From Burkholderiaceae bacterium (GTDB taxonomy: Bacteria; Pseudomonadota; Gammaproteobacteria; Burkholderiales; Burkholderiaceae_C), in contig SCQQ01000011.1 of assembly GCA_004299095.1 (NCBI GenBank), positions 1 through 39,867 of the forward strand: a DNA stretch of 39,867 nucleotides, given 5' to 3'. Both the position numbers and the translations under genes were made by a program. Of this stretch, positions 30,900-38,264 are shown piece by piece. Within the stretch, counting starts at the first letter, position 1. Each line of letters opens with the position of its first letter. The notes beneath the pieces were generated by a model, which did not search any database, was not told where the DNA came from, and was given only the letters and a program-made list of their open reading frames with translations.

Positions 30900-32008
30900 C
30901 GCCTCAAGTCACGGCAATGGCGCAAGCGCCGGACATCCCGCCGCCCGCGTCGCAAGTGGGCCTCCTCGGCTGGGCCCGCAAGAATCTCTTTTCCACTTGG
31001 TACAACGGCCTGCTCACGGTCATCCTGGCCTACGTGTTGGTTCGGCTGCTGATTCCGTTCGTCGATTGGTCGATCATCGACGCCCATTTCGCGGGTACCT
31101 CGGAAGCCGACTGCAAACGCGGCGCCGCGTGCTGGGTATTCGTCAGCCAACGCCTGGAGTTCTTCATTTACGGGTTCTATCCAGCAGCGGAAGTCTGGCG
31201 CGCAAACATCGTCTTTGCGATGATTGCGTTCTGCTTCGTTCCGCAGATGATTCCGCGCCTCCGTGGTCGCAAGTGGCTCCTTATCCTGGGCTTCACGGTT
31301 CTGCCCGTCGCCGGATTCATCCTGATCCGGGGTGGGCTGTTCGGCCTGGCTGCCATTCCGACCGACAAATGGGGCGGCTTGATGTTGACGCTGGTGCTGG
31401 CGTACGCCGGCATGGTGGCGTCGCTGCCGATCGGCATTCTGCTGGCGCTCGGACGGCGGTCCGCGATGCCCGTGATCCGCAGCCTCTCCGTGGCGTTCAT
31501 CGAACTCTGGCGCGGTGTGCCGCTGATCACCGTGCTGTTCATGGCCTCGGTCATGATTCCGCTGTTCCTGCCGCATGGCGTCAATTTCGACAAGCTGTTG
31601 CGCGTATTCATCGGCATCAGTTGCTTCTGGGGTGCCTACATGGCCGAGATCGTGCGGGGCGGATTGCAAGCCATCCCCCGCGGCCAGTACGAAGCGGCGG
31701 AAGCGCTGGGTTTGAATTACTGGAAGAAAATGGTTCTGATCATCCTGCCGCAGGCGCTGAAGACGGTGATTCCGGGTATCGTCAACACCCTGATCGCCCT
31801 CTTCAAGGACACGACGCTGGTCCTCATCATCGGGCTCTTCGACATCCTGGGCACGATCCAGTCCACGATCTCCGACCCGGCCTGGGGCGACGTCACGACC
31901 GAGGCCTATTTGTTCGTTGCCGCTATCTTTTTCCTGTTCTGCTTCGGATTGTCCGCATACAGCCGCAACCTGGAACGCAAGCTGCGCGCCGGACGTGACA
32001 ACGCATGA
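30896..32008 (+). CDS. aapM: General L-amino-acid ABC transporter permease AapM
   Basis: 370 residues with about eight membrane helices. The conserved loop QYEAAEALGLNYWKKMVLIILPQALKTVIPG is the ATPase-contact EAA motif, and E-L-W-R-G-V-P-L-I-T-V-L-F is the paired family mark. It starts inside the aapQ stop and ends 30 bases before aapP. Together with AapQ it forms the heterodimeric channel. Confidence 0.95.
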   Translation: MTPQVTAMAQAPDIPPPASQVGLLGWARKNLFSTWYNGLLTVILAYVLVRLLIPFVDWSIIDAHFAGTSEADCKRGAACWVFVSQRLEFFIYGFYPAAEVWRANIVFAMIAFCFVPQMIPRLRGRKWLLILGFTVLPVAGFILIRGGLFGLAAIPTDKWGGLMLTLVLAYAGMVASLPIGILLALGRRSAMPVIRSLSVAFIELWRGVPLITVLFMASVMIPLFLPHGVNFDKLLRVFIGISCFWGAYMAEIVRGGLQAIPRGQYEAAEALGLNYWKKMVLIILPQALKTVIPGIVNTLIALFKDTTLVLIIGLFDILGTIQSTISDPAWGDVTTEAYLFVAAIFFLFCFGLSAYSRNLERKLRAGRDNA

Positions 32009-32038
32009 CCCCGCCCCGAATCTCCTGAGTTCCCCAAC

Positions 32039-32800
32039 ATGCCCAGTGACAAGCCATCCGCCGAAGCCGAGGTGATCCGCGTTGAAGGCGTGCACAAGTG
32101 GTACGGCCAGTTCCACGTGCTGAAGGACATCAACCTGACCGTGAAACGCGGCGAGCGCATCGTGATTTGCGGACCGTCGGGATCCGGCAAATCGACCTTC
32201 ATCCGTTGCATCAACCGCTTGGAGGAACATCAGCGCGGACACATTGCGGTCGATGGCGTGGAACTCACCGCGGATGTGAAGAACATCGAAGTGATTCGCA
32301 GCCGAGTCGGCATGGTGTTCCAGCAGTTCAACCTATTCCCGCATTTGACCGTGATGCAAAACTGCTGTCTGGCACCGATGTGGGTCAATCGGACGCCCAA
32401 GGCCCAAGCGGAAGCGACGGCAATGGAATACCTGAATCGCGTGAGGATTCCCGATCAGGCTCAGAAATTTCCGTCGCAGCTTTCGGGCGGCCAACAGCAG
32501 CGCGTGGCGATCGCACGAGCGCTGTGCATGAAGCCGGATGTGATGTTGTTCGACGAACCGACTTCCGCGCTGGATCCGGAGATGATCAAGGAGGTGCTGG
32601 ACGTGATGATCGAGTTGGCACAGTCGGGCATGACCATGCTGTGCGTGACGCATGAGATGGGCTTTGCCAAGACCATTGCCGACCGCGTGGTCTTCATGGA
32701 CAAGGGGCAAATCGTCGAAGAAGCACCCCCCGCCGAGTTCTTCGAGCACCCCAAGAGCGCGCGGGCGCGGCTGTTCCTGGAGCAAATCCTGGACCACTGA
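32039..32800 (+). CDS. aapP: General L-amino-acid ABC transporter ATPase AapP
   Basis: 253 residues. Walker A is GPSGSGKST near residue 44, the Q-loop is [16 protein letters not shown], the signature is [15 protein letters not shown], Walker B is [15 protein letters not shown] and the H-loop is VTHEMGFA. It hydrolyses ATP to drive amino-acid uptake. It is the last aap gene; the next gene, LysE-type, starts 110 bases later. Confidence 0.96.
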   Translation: MPSDKPSAEAEVIRVEGVHKWYGQFHVLKDINLTVKRGERIVICGPSGSGKSTFIRCINRLEEHQRGHIAVDGVELTADVKNIEVIRSRVGMVFQQFNLFPHLTVMQNCCLAPMWVNRTPKAQAEATAMEYLNRVRIPDQAQKFPSQLSGGQQQRVAIARALCMKPDVMLFDEPTSALDPEMIKEVLDVMIELAQSGMTMLCVTHEMGFAKTIADRVVFMDKGQIVEEAPPAEFFEHPKSARARLFLEQILDH

Positions 32801-32910
32801 CATGGATGTGGAATCCGCATGCGAAAACATCGGCAAAAGCGGGAAATGTGCTCCCTTCAACCGATCACAACGCCTTGTGCGACCGACCGTGATACCCGCC
32901 TCCGCCTGTC

Positions 32911-33522
32911 ATGTCGCTTGATGTCTGGCTGATCTATCTGCTGGCCGCCATCGGCCTGTCGCTTGCGCCCGGACCCAACAGCCTGCTGGCGCTCACGCAC
33001 GGCGCGTTGCACGGCCGCCGCAGGACGCTGTTCACCATCAGCGGCGGCTCGCTCGGTTTTGTGCTGCTGATCGCGCTGTCGATGTTCGGCATCGGCGCGC
33101 TGATCAAGGCATCGCTGGTCTGGCTCGCGGTGCTGAAATGGGTGGGCGGCCTGTATCTGGTGTGGCTCGGCATCCAGGTGTGGCGCGCGCCGCCGGTGGA
33201 CTTGTCCGATCAGCCGACGCCCGTGCAAACCGGCGGCGCGGCGCTGTTCCGCCAGGGGGCGCTGGCGGCGGCCACCAACCCCAAGGGACTGCTGTTTTTC
33301 AGCGCGTTCCTGCCACACTTCATCGATCCCGGGCGCAGCCTGCTGCTGCAATTCGTGCTGATGGCGGCGACCTTCGTGGTGATCGAGTTCGTCACCGAAT
33401 ACGTGCTGGCAAGCGCCGCGCACCGCATCCGCCCGTGGCTCACGCGCGCGGGCCGGCGCTTCAACCACGTGTGCGGCGGCATCTTCATGCTGATCGGCGT
33501 GGGTTTGCTGCTGCGCGAGTGA
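32911..33522 (+). CDS. LysE/RhtB-family amino-acid exporter
   Basis: 203 residues with about six membrane helices. The opening LAAIGLSLAPGPNSLLALTHGALHGRRR is the standard LysE signature (P-G-P-N). The middle has A-A-T-N-P-K-G-L-L-F-F-S-A-F-L-P. These carriers expel amino acids or their derivatives by proton exchange. Following directly after an amino-acid importer, it may release excess solute, though cotranscription is not proved. Confidence 0.92.
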   Translation: MSLDVWLIYLLAAIGLSLAPGPNSLLALTHGALHGRRRTLFTISGGSLGFVLLIALSMFGIGALIKASLVWLAVLKWVGGLYLVWLGIQVWRAPPVDLSDQPTPVQTGGAALFRQGALAAATNPKGLLFFSAFLPHFIDPGRSLLLQFVLMAATFVVIEFVTEYVLASAAHRIRPWLTRAGRRFNHVCGGIFMLIGVGLLLRE

Positions 33523-33556
33523 GGCTGCGCCACCGTCGAGAAAATGAAAGATGGCG

Positions 33557-33589
33557 CGGGCCGGAAACCCACGCTACCTCACCGGCCCG
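33557..33589. terminator. Inverted repeat between convergent lysE-type and gpx-type genes
   Basis: CGGGCCGG (33557-33564) and CCGGCCCG (33582-33589) are perfect 8-base reverse complements across 17 bases. They lie after the LysE stop (33522) and after the end of the glutathione peroxidase gene on the other strand (33725). Probably a bidirectional transcription end, without T tracts. Confidence 0.5.
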
Positions 33590-33724
33590 ACAGGCTCCAG
33601 ATGTCGAGAACCCCATGGGCCTCGCGGACGATCAGACCGTACGCCGGTCTTGACGTCCCATCCGGCGGAATCCCAGCCGGCACCAGGGTGCGCCCACTCT
33701 TGAGCGCCGCCACGACCGAACGTG

Positions 33725-34210
33725 CTACGCCGCCAGCGCCGCTTCGATGTCGCGCTTGAGACTGGCCGGCGTGTCGGTCGGCGCATAGCGGTGGATCACG
33801 GCGCCGTCGCGGCCCACCAGGAACTTGGTGAAATTCCACTTGATCATGCGGCTGCCCAGCAGGCCGGGCGCTTCGGCCGTGAGCCAGCGATAGAGCGGCG
33901 TGGCGTGCGGACCATTCACGTCGATCTTGGACATCATCGGGAAACTCACGCCGTAGTTGGTCTGGCAGAACGTGGCGATTTCTTCGTCGCTGCCCGGATC
34001 CTGCGCGCCGAACTGGTTGCACGGGAAACCGAGTACCACCAGACCCTTCTCGCCGTAGTCCTCATGCAGTTTTTCCAGACCGGCGAACTGCGGCGTGAAG
34101 CCGCAGCGACTGGCGGTGTTGACGATCAACAGAACCTGGCCCTTGAACTTCTCGAGCGCGATCGTCTTGCCATCCATCCGCAACGCGTCGAAGTCATAGA
34201 GAGTGGACAT
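33725..34210 (-). CDS. Glutathione peroxidase family protein (thioredoxin-dependent type)
   Basis: 161 residues from the ATG at 34208-34210. The catalytic Cys36 lies in VNTASRCGFTPQFAGLEKL, the second redox motif is LGFPCNQFGAQDPGS, and the W-N-F-T-K-F-L-V segment supplies the Trp-Asn of the catalytic tetrad. Bacterial members use Cys, not Sec, and are generally reduced by thioredoxin. It detoxifies peroxides in the cytoplasm. Divergent to the DUF6817/TPR gene at 34424. Confidence 0.94.
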   Translation of the reverse strand: MSTLYDFDALRMDGKTIALEKFKGQVLLIVNTASRCGFTPQFAGLEKLHEDYGEKGLVVLGFPCNQFGAQDPGSDEEIATFCQTNYGVSFPMMSKIDVNGPHATPLYRWLTAEAPGLLGSRMIKWNFTKFLVGRDGAVIHRYAPTDTPASLKRDIEAALAA

Positions 34211-34423
34211 GTTCGCTCCTGGTGCGCGCGCCGCCCCATCGCGGATCGCCATGCCATTGTCGACGCGCGCCACCGAAAGCGCTGCGGCACCCCGCCCGGA
34301 TCCGCGGTTTTCAAGTCGGCGCGGCGCCAGCCGAACGGAGAATCGCCCGCTGCAAACCGGCGGCGCACTGCATGGGCCACAGGTTTCCGATACCCACGCC
34401 GCTTTTTCTGTATTCTTCCCGAC

Positions 34424-35506
34424 ATGACTGAAGCCCTGCACTTTCTATCGCTTGATTCGGACCTGTACGCGCGCGCCCGCGCCCTGCTCGACCCCGAATG
34501 GCTGGCGAAGGACGCCGAACTGGCACCCGTGATGCCCGTCGTGCTGGCGCGCGGCGTGGGGCAGGACTGGCACAAGGCCGGCACGTTCCGCCATCACCTG
34601 GTGGGCGTGGCGCGCTCGCTCGCGCTCTGGCAGCAGCCGCGCGAAGTGCGCCTCCTGGGCCTGCTGCACAGCGTGTATGGCAATGCCTTCGTCGACCTGG
34701 TGAAATTCGACCCGGCGCGCGAGCGCGCCCGCCTGCGCGATGCGGTGGGCGAGAAGACCGAAGAATTGGTGTACGTGTTCTGCACCGCGTCGCGCGCGCA
34801 GTTCATCCGCCAGGTGATCGCGGGCCAGATCGAATCCGATGGCAGCGTGGTGCTGCAAGACCGCACGCTGCCGGCCGACGTGGTCGCGGCCTTCACCGTC
34901 GTCAGCATGGCCGACACCTGCGAGCAGTGGTTTTCCTGGCAGGAAGACATCTTCAGCACGTTTCCGGACACGCCGCACGTGCCGCAGGCCACGCACTGGA
35001 TGGCGGCGCTCTGGCCCGGGCCGATGCGGCCGCCGAGCCGCATTTACGCGCAAATCAGCCGGCTCGGCGCCGCGCTGCAACATCCCGCACTGAAAGACCG
35101 GCTGCCGATGCCGCCGGTGTTCGACCACTGCCGGCAAACGCTCGCGCCGGACGCGGAAGCGGCGGCGGCGGCGCTGTACTGGTCGGTCGCCACGCAAAAC
35201 CAGCCGCTGGTGCACATGGACGCGGCCATCGGCACGCTGGAACACGCCGTGCGCCTGAATCCGTGGGTGGGCGAAGCGCAGATGGTGCTGGCGCAGCTCT
35301 ACCTGATCGCCGGCCGGCGCACCGAGTCGGAAGCCGCCGCGGGCAGCGCGCTGCAGTGTTACAGCGCCTGGGGCAACGCCTGGGACAAGCGCGTGCAATG
35401 GGACGCGTGGTTTGCCTGGGCGCGGCTGCTGCGCCAGGGCGCCCGGCAAGGCACGTGGCCAGAGCGGCTGGACAAGCTCAACAACGTGGCGTTGACGCCA
35501 GAGTAG
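34424..35506 (+). CDS. DUF6817 domain protein with C-terminal TPR-like region
   Basis: 360 residues. The N-terminal half looks HD-like: T-F-R-H-H-L-V-G-V-A-R-S-L-A-L-W near residue 47, then L-L-H-S-V-Y-G-N-A-F and, about 120 residues later, SMADTCEQW. The C-terminal third (L-E-H-A-V-R-L-N-P-W-V-G-E-A-Q and following) is a tetratricopeptide-type repeat that normally binds a partner protein. The ATG at 34424 follows a weak ribosome site. The family is known mainly as hypothetical; a hydrolase or nucleotide-handling role is only inference from the His/Asp pattern. Confidence 0.75.
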   Translation: MTEALHFLSLDSDLYARARALLDPEWLAKDAELAPVMPVVLARGVGQDWHKAGTFRHHLVGVARSLALWQQPREVRLLGLLHSVYGNAFVDLVKFDPARERARLRDAVGEKTEELVYVFCTASRAQFIRQVIAGQIESDGSVVLQDRTLPADVVAAFTVVSMADTCEQWFSWQEDIFSTFPDTPHVPQATHWMAALWPGPMRPPSRIYAQISRLGAALQHPALKDRLPMPPVFDHCRQTLAPDAEAAAAALYWSVATQNQPLVHMDAAIGTLEHAVRLNPWVGEAQMVLAQLYLIAGRRTESEAAAGSALQCYSAWGNAWDKRVQWDAWFAWARLLRQGARQGTWPERLDKLNNVALTPE

Positions 35507-35604
35507 GCACGCCGTTCGTCCGTGCTGCCGGCAGCGGGCCGGCGCCGGGCCTATAGTCGCGAGAGGCCAGTGCGCGCGTCCGTGCACATTGGCTGCCGTA
35601 TCGC

Positions 35605-36921
35605 ATGAGTTCCGATTTCTCCCTTTCCGAAGTGCAATCCGTTGCCGCCACCGCAAACAGCGCGGCAACCCAACACCCGCAGTCCCCCTCGTCCGGTCAC
35701 CACACGTTCTACGGCGTGTTGGCGGGCGTGAGCTCCGCCCACCTGCTGAACGACATGATGCAGTCGGTGATCGTCACGATCTATCCGCTGCTCAAGGGCC
35801 AGTTCGATTTGAGCTTCATCCAGATCGGCGCGATCCAGCTCACATTCCAGTTCACCGCCTCGCTGTTGCAACCCATGGTGGGTGCGGTCACGGACAAATA
35901 CCCGCTGCCGTATGCCACGCCCGTGGGCATGTGCTTCACGCTGGCCGGCCTGCTGCTGCTGTCCGTGGCGCCCACGTATCCGCTGCTGTTGCTGGCGGTG
36001 GCGCTGACTGGCTGCGGCTCGTCGGTGTTTCACCCACAGTCGTCGCAAACCGCGCGCACGGCCTCGGGCGGGCGCTATGGCCTCGCGCAATCGCTGTTTC
36101 AGATCGGCGGCAACCTGGGGCAGGCGCTGGGTCCACTGATCGCCGCGGCAATCGTGCTGTCGTTCGGTTTGAGCGGCCGCCCGCACGTGGCATGGTTCGG
36201 CCTGGCGGCGCTGCTGGCGATCGTGATCCTGTTTCGCGTGAGCCACTGGTACGCGCGCCACCTCGACCTGCGCAGGCCCAAGCGGCGCGGCGGCGCACGG
36301 CGCTATCCGCCCGCCTTGGTGCGACGCACCATCGGCATCCTGTTCATCCTGATGTTCTCGAAGTTTTTCTACCTGTCGAGCATCAGCGTGTACTACGAAT
36401 TCTTCCTGATCCAGCGTTTCGGCCTGAGCGCGCACGTGGCTGCCAATCTGCTGGGCGTGTTCCTGTTTGCCATTGCCGTGGGCACGGTGATCGGCGGGCC
36501 GCTGGGCGACAAGATCGGCCGCAAACGCGTGATCTGGCTGTCGATCCTGGGGTGCGCGCCGTTCACGCTGGCGCTGCCGTACGTCGGCCTCGGCTGGACG
36601 GTCGCGCTCTCGATCGTGATCGGCCTGGTGCTGGCCTCGGCGTTTCCCGCGATCATCGTGTACGCGCAAGACATGCTGACGCACCGCATCGGCATGGTCT
36701 CCGGCCTTTTCTACGGCTTCAGCTTTGGTCTGGGCGGCTTGGGCGCGGCCGTACTGGGCATCCTGGCCGACCGCTTCGGCATCGATTTCGTCTATCAGGT
36801 GTGCGCTTTCCTGCCGCTGCTCGGCCTGCTGGCCGCGTTCCTGCCGGACGTGCGCCCGCCCGAAGACAACGTGCCTGCGCGAACCGCGGACAGCAAAACA
36901 CCAGCCGCTACCCGCGCCTAG
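35605..36921 (+). CDS. MFS efflux pump, Fsr (fosmidomycin resistance)-like
   Basis: 438 residues with about twelve membrane helices. It starts with a polar N-terminus, then FYGVLAGVSSAHLLNDMMQS. Family marks are Y-P-L-L-K-G-Q-F-D-L-S-F-I-Q-I-G, GSSVFHPQSSQTART and Y-G-L-A-Q-S-L-F-Q-I-G-G-N-L-G-Q-A-L-G-P-L. These match the Fsr subgroup (fosmidomycin/phosphonate-like drugs and others). The second half has GDKIGRKRVIWLS, the MFS A-type motif. TATAGT at about 35552 may be its -10 box. It probably exports small phosphonate-like or other toxic compounds; the natural substrate is unknown. Confidence 0.92.
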   Translation: MSSDFSLSEVQSVAATANSAATQHPQSPSSGHHTFYGVLAGVSSAHLLNDMMQSVIVTIYPLLKGQFDLSFIQIGAIQLTFQFTASLLQPMVGAVTDKYPLPYATPVGMCFTLAGLLLLSVAPTYPLLLLAVALTGCGSSVFHPQSSQTARTASGGRYGLAQSLFQIGGNLGQALGPLIAAAIVLSFGLSGRPHVAWFGLAALLAIVILFRVSHWYARHLDLRRPKRRGGARRYPPALVRRTIGILFILMFSKFFYLSSISVYYEFFLIQRFGLSAHVAANLLGVFLFAIAVGTVIGGPLGDKIGRKRVIWLSILGCAPFTLALPYVGLGWTVALSIVIGLVLASAFPAIIVYAQDMLTHRIGMVSGLFYGFSFGLGGLGAAVLGILADRFGIDFVYQVCAFLPLLGLLAAFLPDVRPPEDNVPARTADSKTPAATRA

Positions 36922-37053
36922 CTGCGGACCCGGCGGGGCGTGCCCTGCGCGCGCATTTGGCACAGCGATCTCAGGTCCAATGGCGCTCAAACCGCGGTTG
37001 ACACACGCGTCCACATGCCAGGCGACACACGCAATCGACTGCCAAGTCCGCTT

Positions 37054-37075
37054 TGACACGTGAACCGACGTGTCA
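37054..37075. promoter_or_regulatory. Palindromic upstream activator-type site
   Basis: TGACACGT (37054-37061) and ACGTGTCA (37068-37075) are perfect reverse complements around GAACCG. The centre lies about 90 bases before the predicted transcription start, the usual distance for an enhancer-binding protein of sigma-54 promoters. Related half-sites occur at 36999 and 37023. The regulator is unknown. Confidence 0.65.
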
Positions 37076-37128
37076 CCGATGCCTGGACTGACCGGCCTCC
37101 TCCAGCGCCGGCGGGTTTGTGCCGCTCG

Positions 37129-37145
37129 TTGGCATGCTCTTTGCT
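37129..37145 (+). promoter_or_regulatory. Sigma-54 (RpoN) promoter
   Basis: TTGGCATGCTCTTTGCT matches YTGGCACGRNNNTTGCW. The GG (37131-37132) and GC (37143-37144) elements are separated by exactly 10 bases, the defining geometry. Predicted start near 37156. A palindrome 55 bases upstream fits an activator site, and the small ORFs at 37261 and 37356 lie downstream. Confidence 0.75.
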
Positions 37146-37260
37146 TGAACAAAGGTGTGAGTGCCCATTCTGATTCGAATCGATGCCACGGGCACCCCGC
37201 GACTCCGTCGGGTCCAGACCGCGACGGCCTGCAGAACATCAGAGGGAGTGGAGGAAAGCG

Positions 37261-37374
37261 ATGAACGTCAGTTTGTTTTCAAACCGCCAAGGGCGCAGCC
37301 CGGCCGCTCAGCAACGCTCAGTCCAAGCAACATCCGAAGGCAGTGGAGACACATCATGGTCGACCCCGCATTAA
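37261..37374 (+). CDS. Small 37-residue ORF downstream of the sigma-54 promoter
   Basis: MNVSLFSNRQGRSPAAQQRS and then a Ser/Gln/Thr/Glu-rich tail, a polar and probably unstructured peptide without a membrane helix or Cys. GAGGAAA at 37251-37257 before the ATG is the best ribosome site in this region. The frame ends at 37374, overlapping the next gene (ATG 37356) by 19 bases in another frame. So it may be a true small protein or a leader whose translation controls the next ORF. No homologue recognised. Confidence 0.5.
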   Translation: MNVSLFSNRQGRSPAAQQRSVQATSEGSGDTSWSTPH

Positions 37375-37694
37375 ACCCGATCCGCAGCGACGCCGAATAC
37401 CGCGCCACGCTCGGTCAGATCAGTTCCGTGTTTGAAAGCGGCAAGGTCTTGCCGTCGGAAAGCCCCGAATGGAACCGCATCAGCGTGCTGCTGGCGCTCG
37501 TCGACGCATGGGAGCAATCCTGCGCGGCTGACGATTCGGCCGAAGAAAGTGAAGCCATTGGGTTCGCGACGTCGAATGAGTCCGCCGTGCGTCCGAGCCA
37601 GGCGCAACCGGTGGGGGCGCCGTCAGTCGGCGCGCGCATGCGCGGCGCGCCCGAGATCCGCAACCTGGGGACCGACGTTCGCATGGTGGCCTGA
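37356..37694 (+). CDS. HigA-like N-terminal domain protein lacking the helix-turn-helix
   Basis: 112 residues from the ATG at 37356 (GGAG at 37345-37348). Residues 8-55 (N-P-I-R-S-D-A-E-Y-R-A-T-L-G-Q-I, then P-E-W-N-R-I-S-V-L-L-A-L-V-D-A-W-E) fit the N-terminal segment of COG5499-type HigA antitoxins, whose pattern is I-R-T-x-x-D-Y-x-x-A-L-x-x-I and then L-x-x-L-V-x-A-Y-E. The expected XRE helix-turn-helix is absent, replaced by a low-complexity tail with Ser/Ala/Pro and Arg. No toxin gene is adjacent. Possibly a domesticated regulator under sigma-54 control. Family resemblance moderate. Confidence 0.55.
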   Translation: MVDPALNPIRSDAEYRATLGQISSVFESGKVLPSESPEWNRISVLLALVDAWEQSCAADDSAEESEAIGFATSNESAVRPSQAQPVGAPSVGARMRGAPEIRNLGTDVRMVA

Positions 37695-37804
37695 TTTCAC
37701 GTTCGGGGCGCCTCGCGCGCGTCGGCCGGAGCGCGGCTGAACAAGCCATGGACAGGTTGCCGGATACGCGCCGAGAACACGGTTTTTCCAGCCATCGAGT
37801 TAAG

Positions 37805-37832
37805 GGCTTGCCAGACGGGCAAGCCGGTTTTT
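37805..37832 (+). terminator. Intrinsic terminator of the sigma-54 unit
   Basis: GGCTTGCC (37805-37812) and GGCAAGCC (37818-37825) form a perfect 8-base stem with an AGACG loop, followed by GGTTTTT. It is 110 bases after the stop of the HigA-like gene and is the best intrinsic terminator in the window. Confidence 0.75.
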
Positions 37833-38184
37833 CGGTCGAGACGGGCTTCCAAACTGAAGAGGGAGGGAGGGAAAGTGGACGTTGATCGGCCGTCCAAGAG
37901 CCATGGAAATGGCTCGACGGCGCAACACCACCCGTCCGGCCATTTTTGACAACCGCCGTCCCCAGTGAAGTGGAAGCGCAGGGCGCTTCCGGGGCGCTCG
38001 AAGAAGGGACTGGATCTGCGCCTTCGCAGCGATGAGGGCAGATTGCCGCCTGCGCGGGCCGGTCGCCCTTGTTCCCACCTGCCGCGTAAAACCGGCACCA
38101 CACTCAACTCGCCGCGCGCGTCTGGAAGCGCCCGGCCGCCGCCGGCGTGGGTCGCTGCCGCAAAATGCCGGATACTTTCACGCA

Positions 38185-38238
38185 GGGTTCTGCGGGCGAA
38201 GCCCGGTGAAAACGGCGAATCACCGGGCTGCGGAACCC
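38185..38238 (+). promoter_or_regulatory. Two-tier stem-loop in the metY leader
   Basis: The outer pair is GGGTTC (38185-38190) with GAACCC (38233-38238). The inner pair is AGCCCGGTGA (38200-38209) with TCACCGGGCT (38220-38229), closed by a ten-base loop. The element ends 26 bases before the metY ATG, close enough to hide its ribosome site region. It does not match the SAM-I, SAM-II or SAH riboswitch consensus patterns I know. Structure seen, function inferred. Confidence 0.5.
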
Positions 38239-38264
38239 CTTATCAGCCACACGAAAGATTCCCC

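Larger units (their letters stand above)
36922..37260. other. Sigma-54-type regulatory region
   Basis: 339 bases with no gene. From left to right it holds direct-repeat half-sites (TGACACACGC at 36999, CGACACACGC at 37023), the 22-bp palindrome at 37054-37075, the sigma-54 box at 37129-37145, a leader hairpin (37205-37227: CCGTCG paired with CGACGG, inner GGT with ACC) and the ribosome site AGGA (37252-37255). Confidence 0.65.
37695..38264. other. Long leader/intergenic region before metY
   Basis: 570 bases without a supported gene. It contains the terminator at 37805-37832, a 7-bp hairpin at 37896-37913 (GAGCCAT with ATGGCTC around GGAA) and the two-tier stem-loop at 38185-38238. An open frame fused to metY from 37965 shows no start or motif and is taken as chance. 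Confidence 0.6.

Noticed and set aside
30860-32242. 460-codon minus-strand frame over aapM
   Set aside because: Antisense shadow of a well-supported permease gene; no motif.
35551-37239. 562-codon minus-strand frame over the Fsr-like gene
   Set aside because: Arg/Gln/His-rich translation typical of the antisense of GC-rich membrane genes; the opposite strand has a clear MFS protein.
38170-38264. SAM-I, SAM-II or SAH riboswitch before metY
   Set aside because: The leader lacks the conserved core sequences of these aptamers; only a two-tier hairpin is present, so it is reported as an unknown structure.
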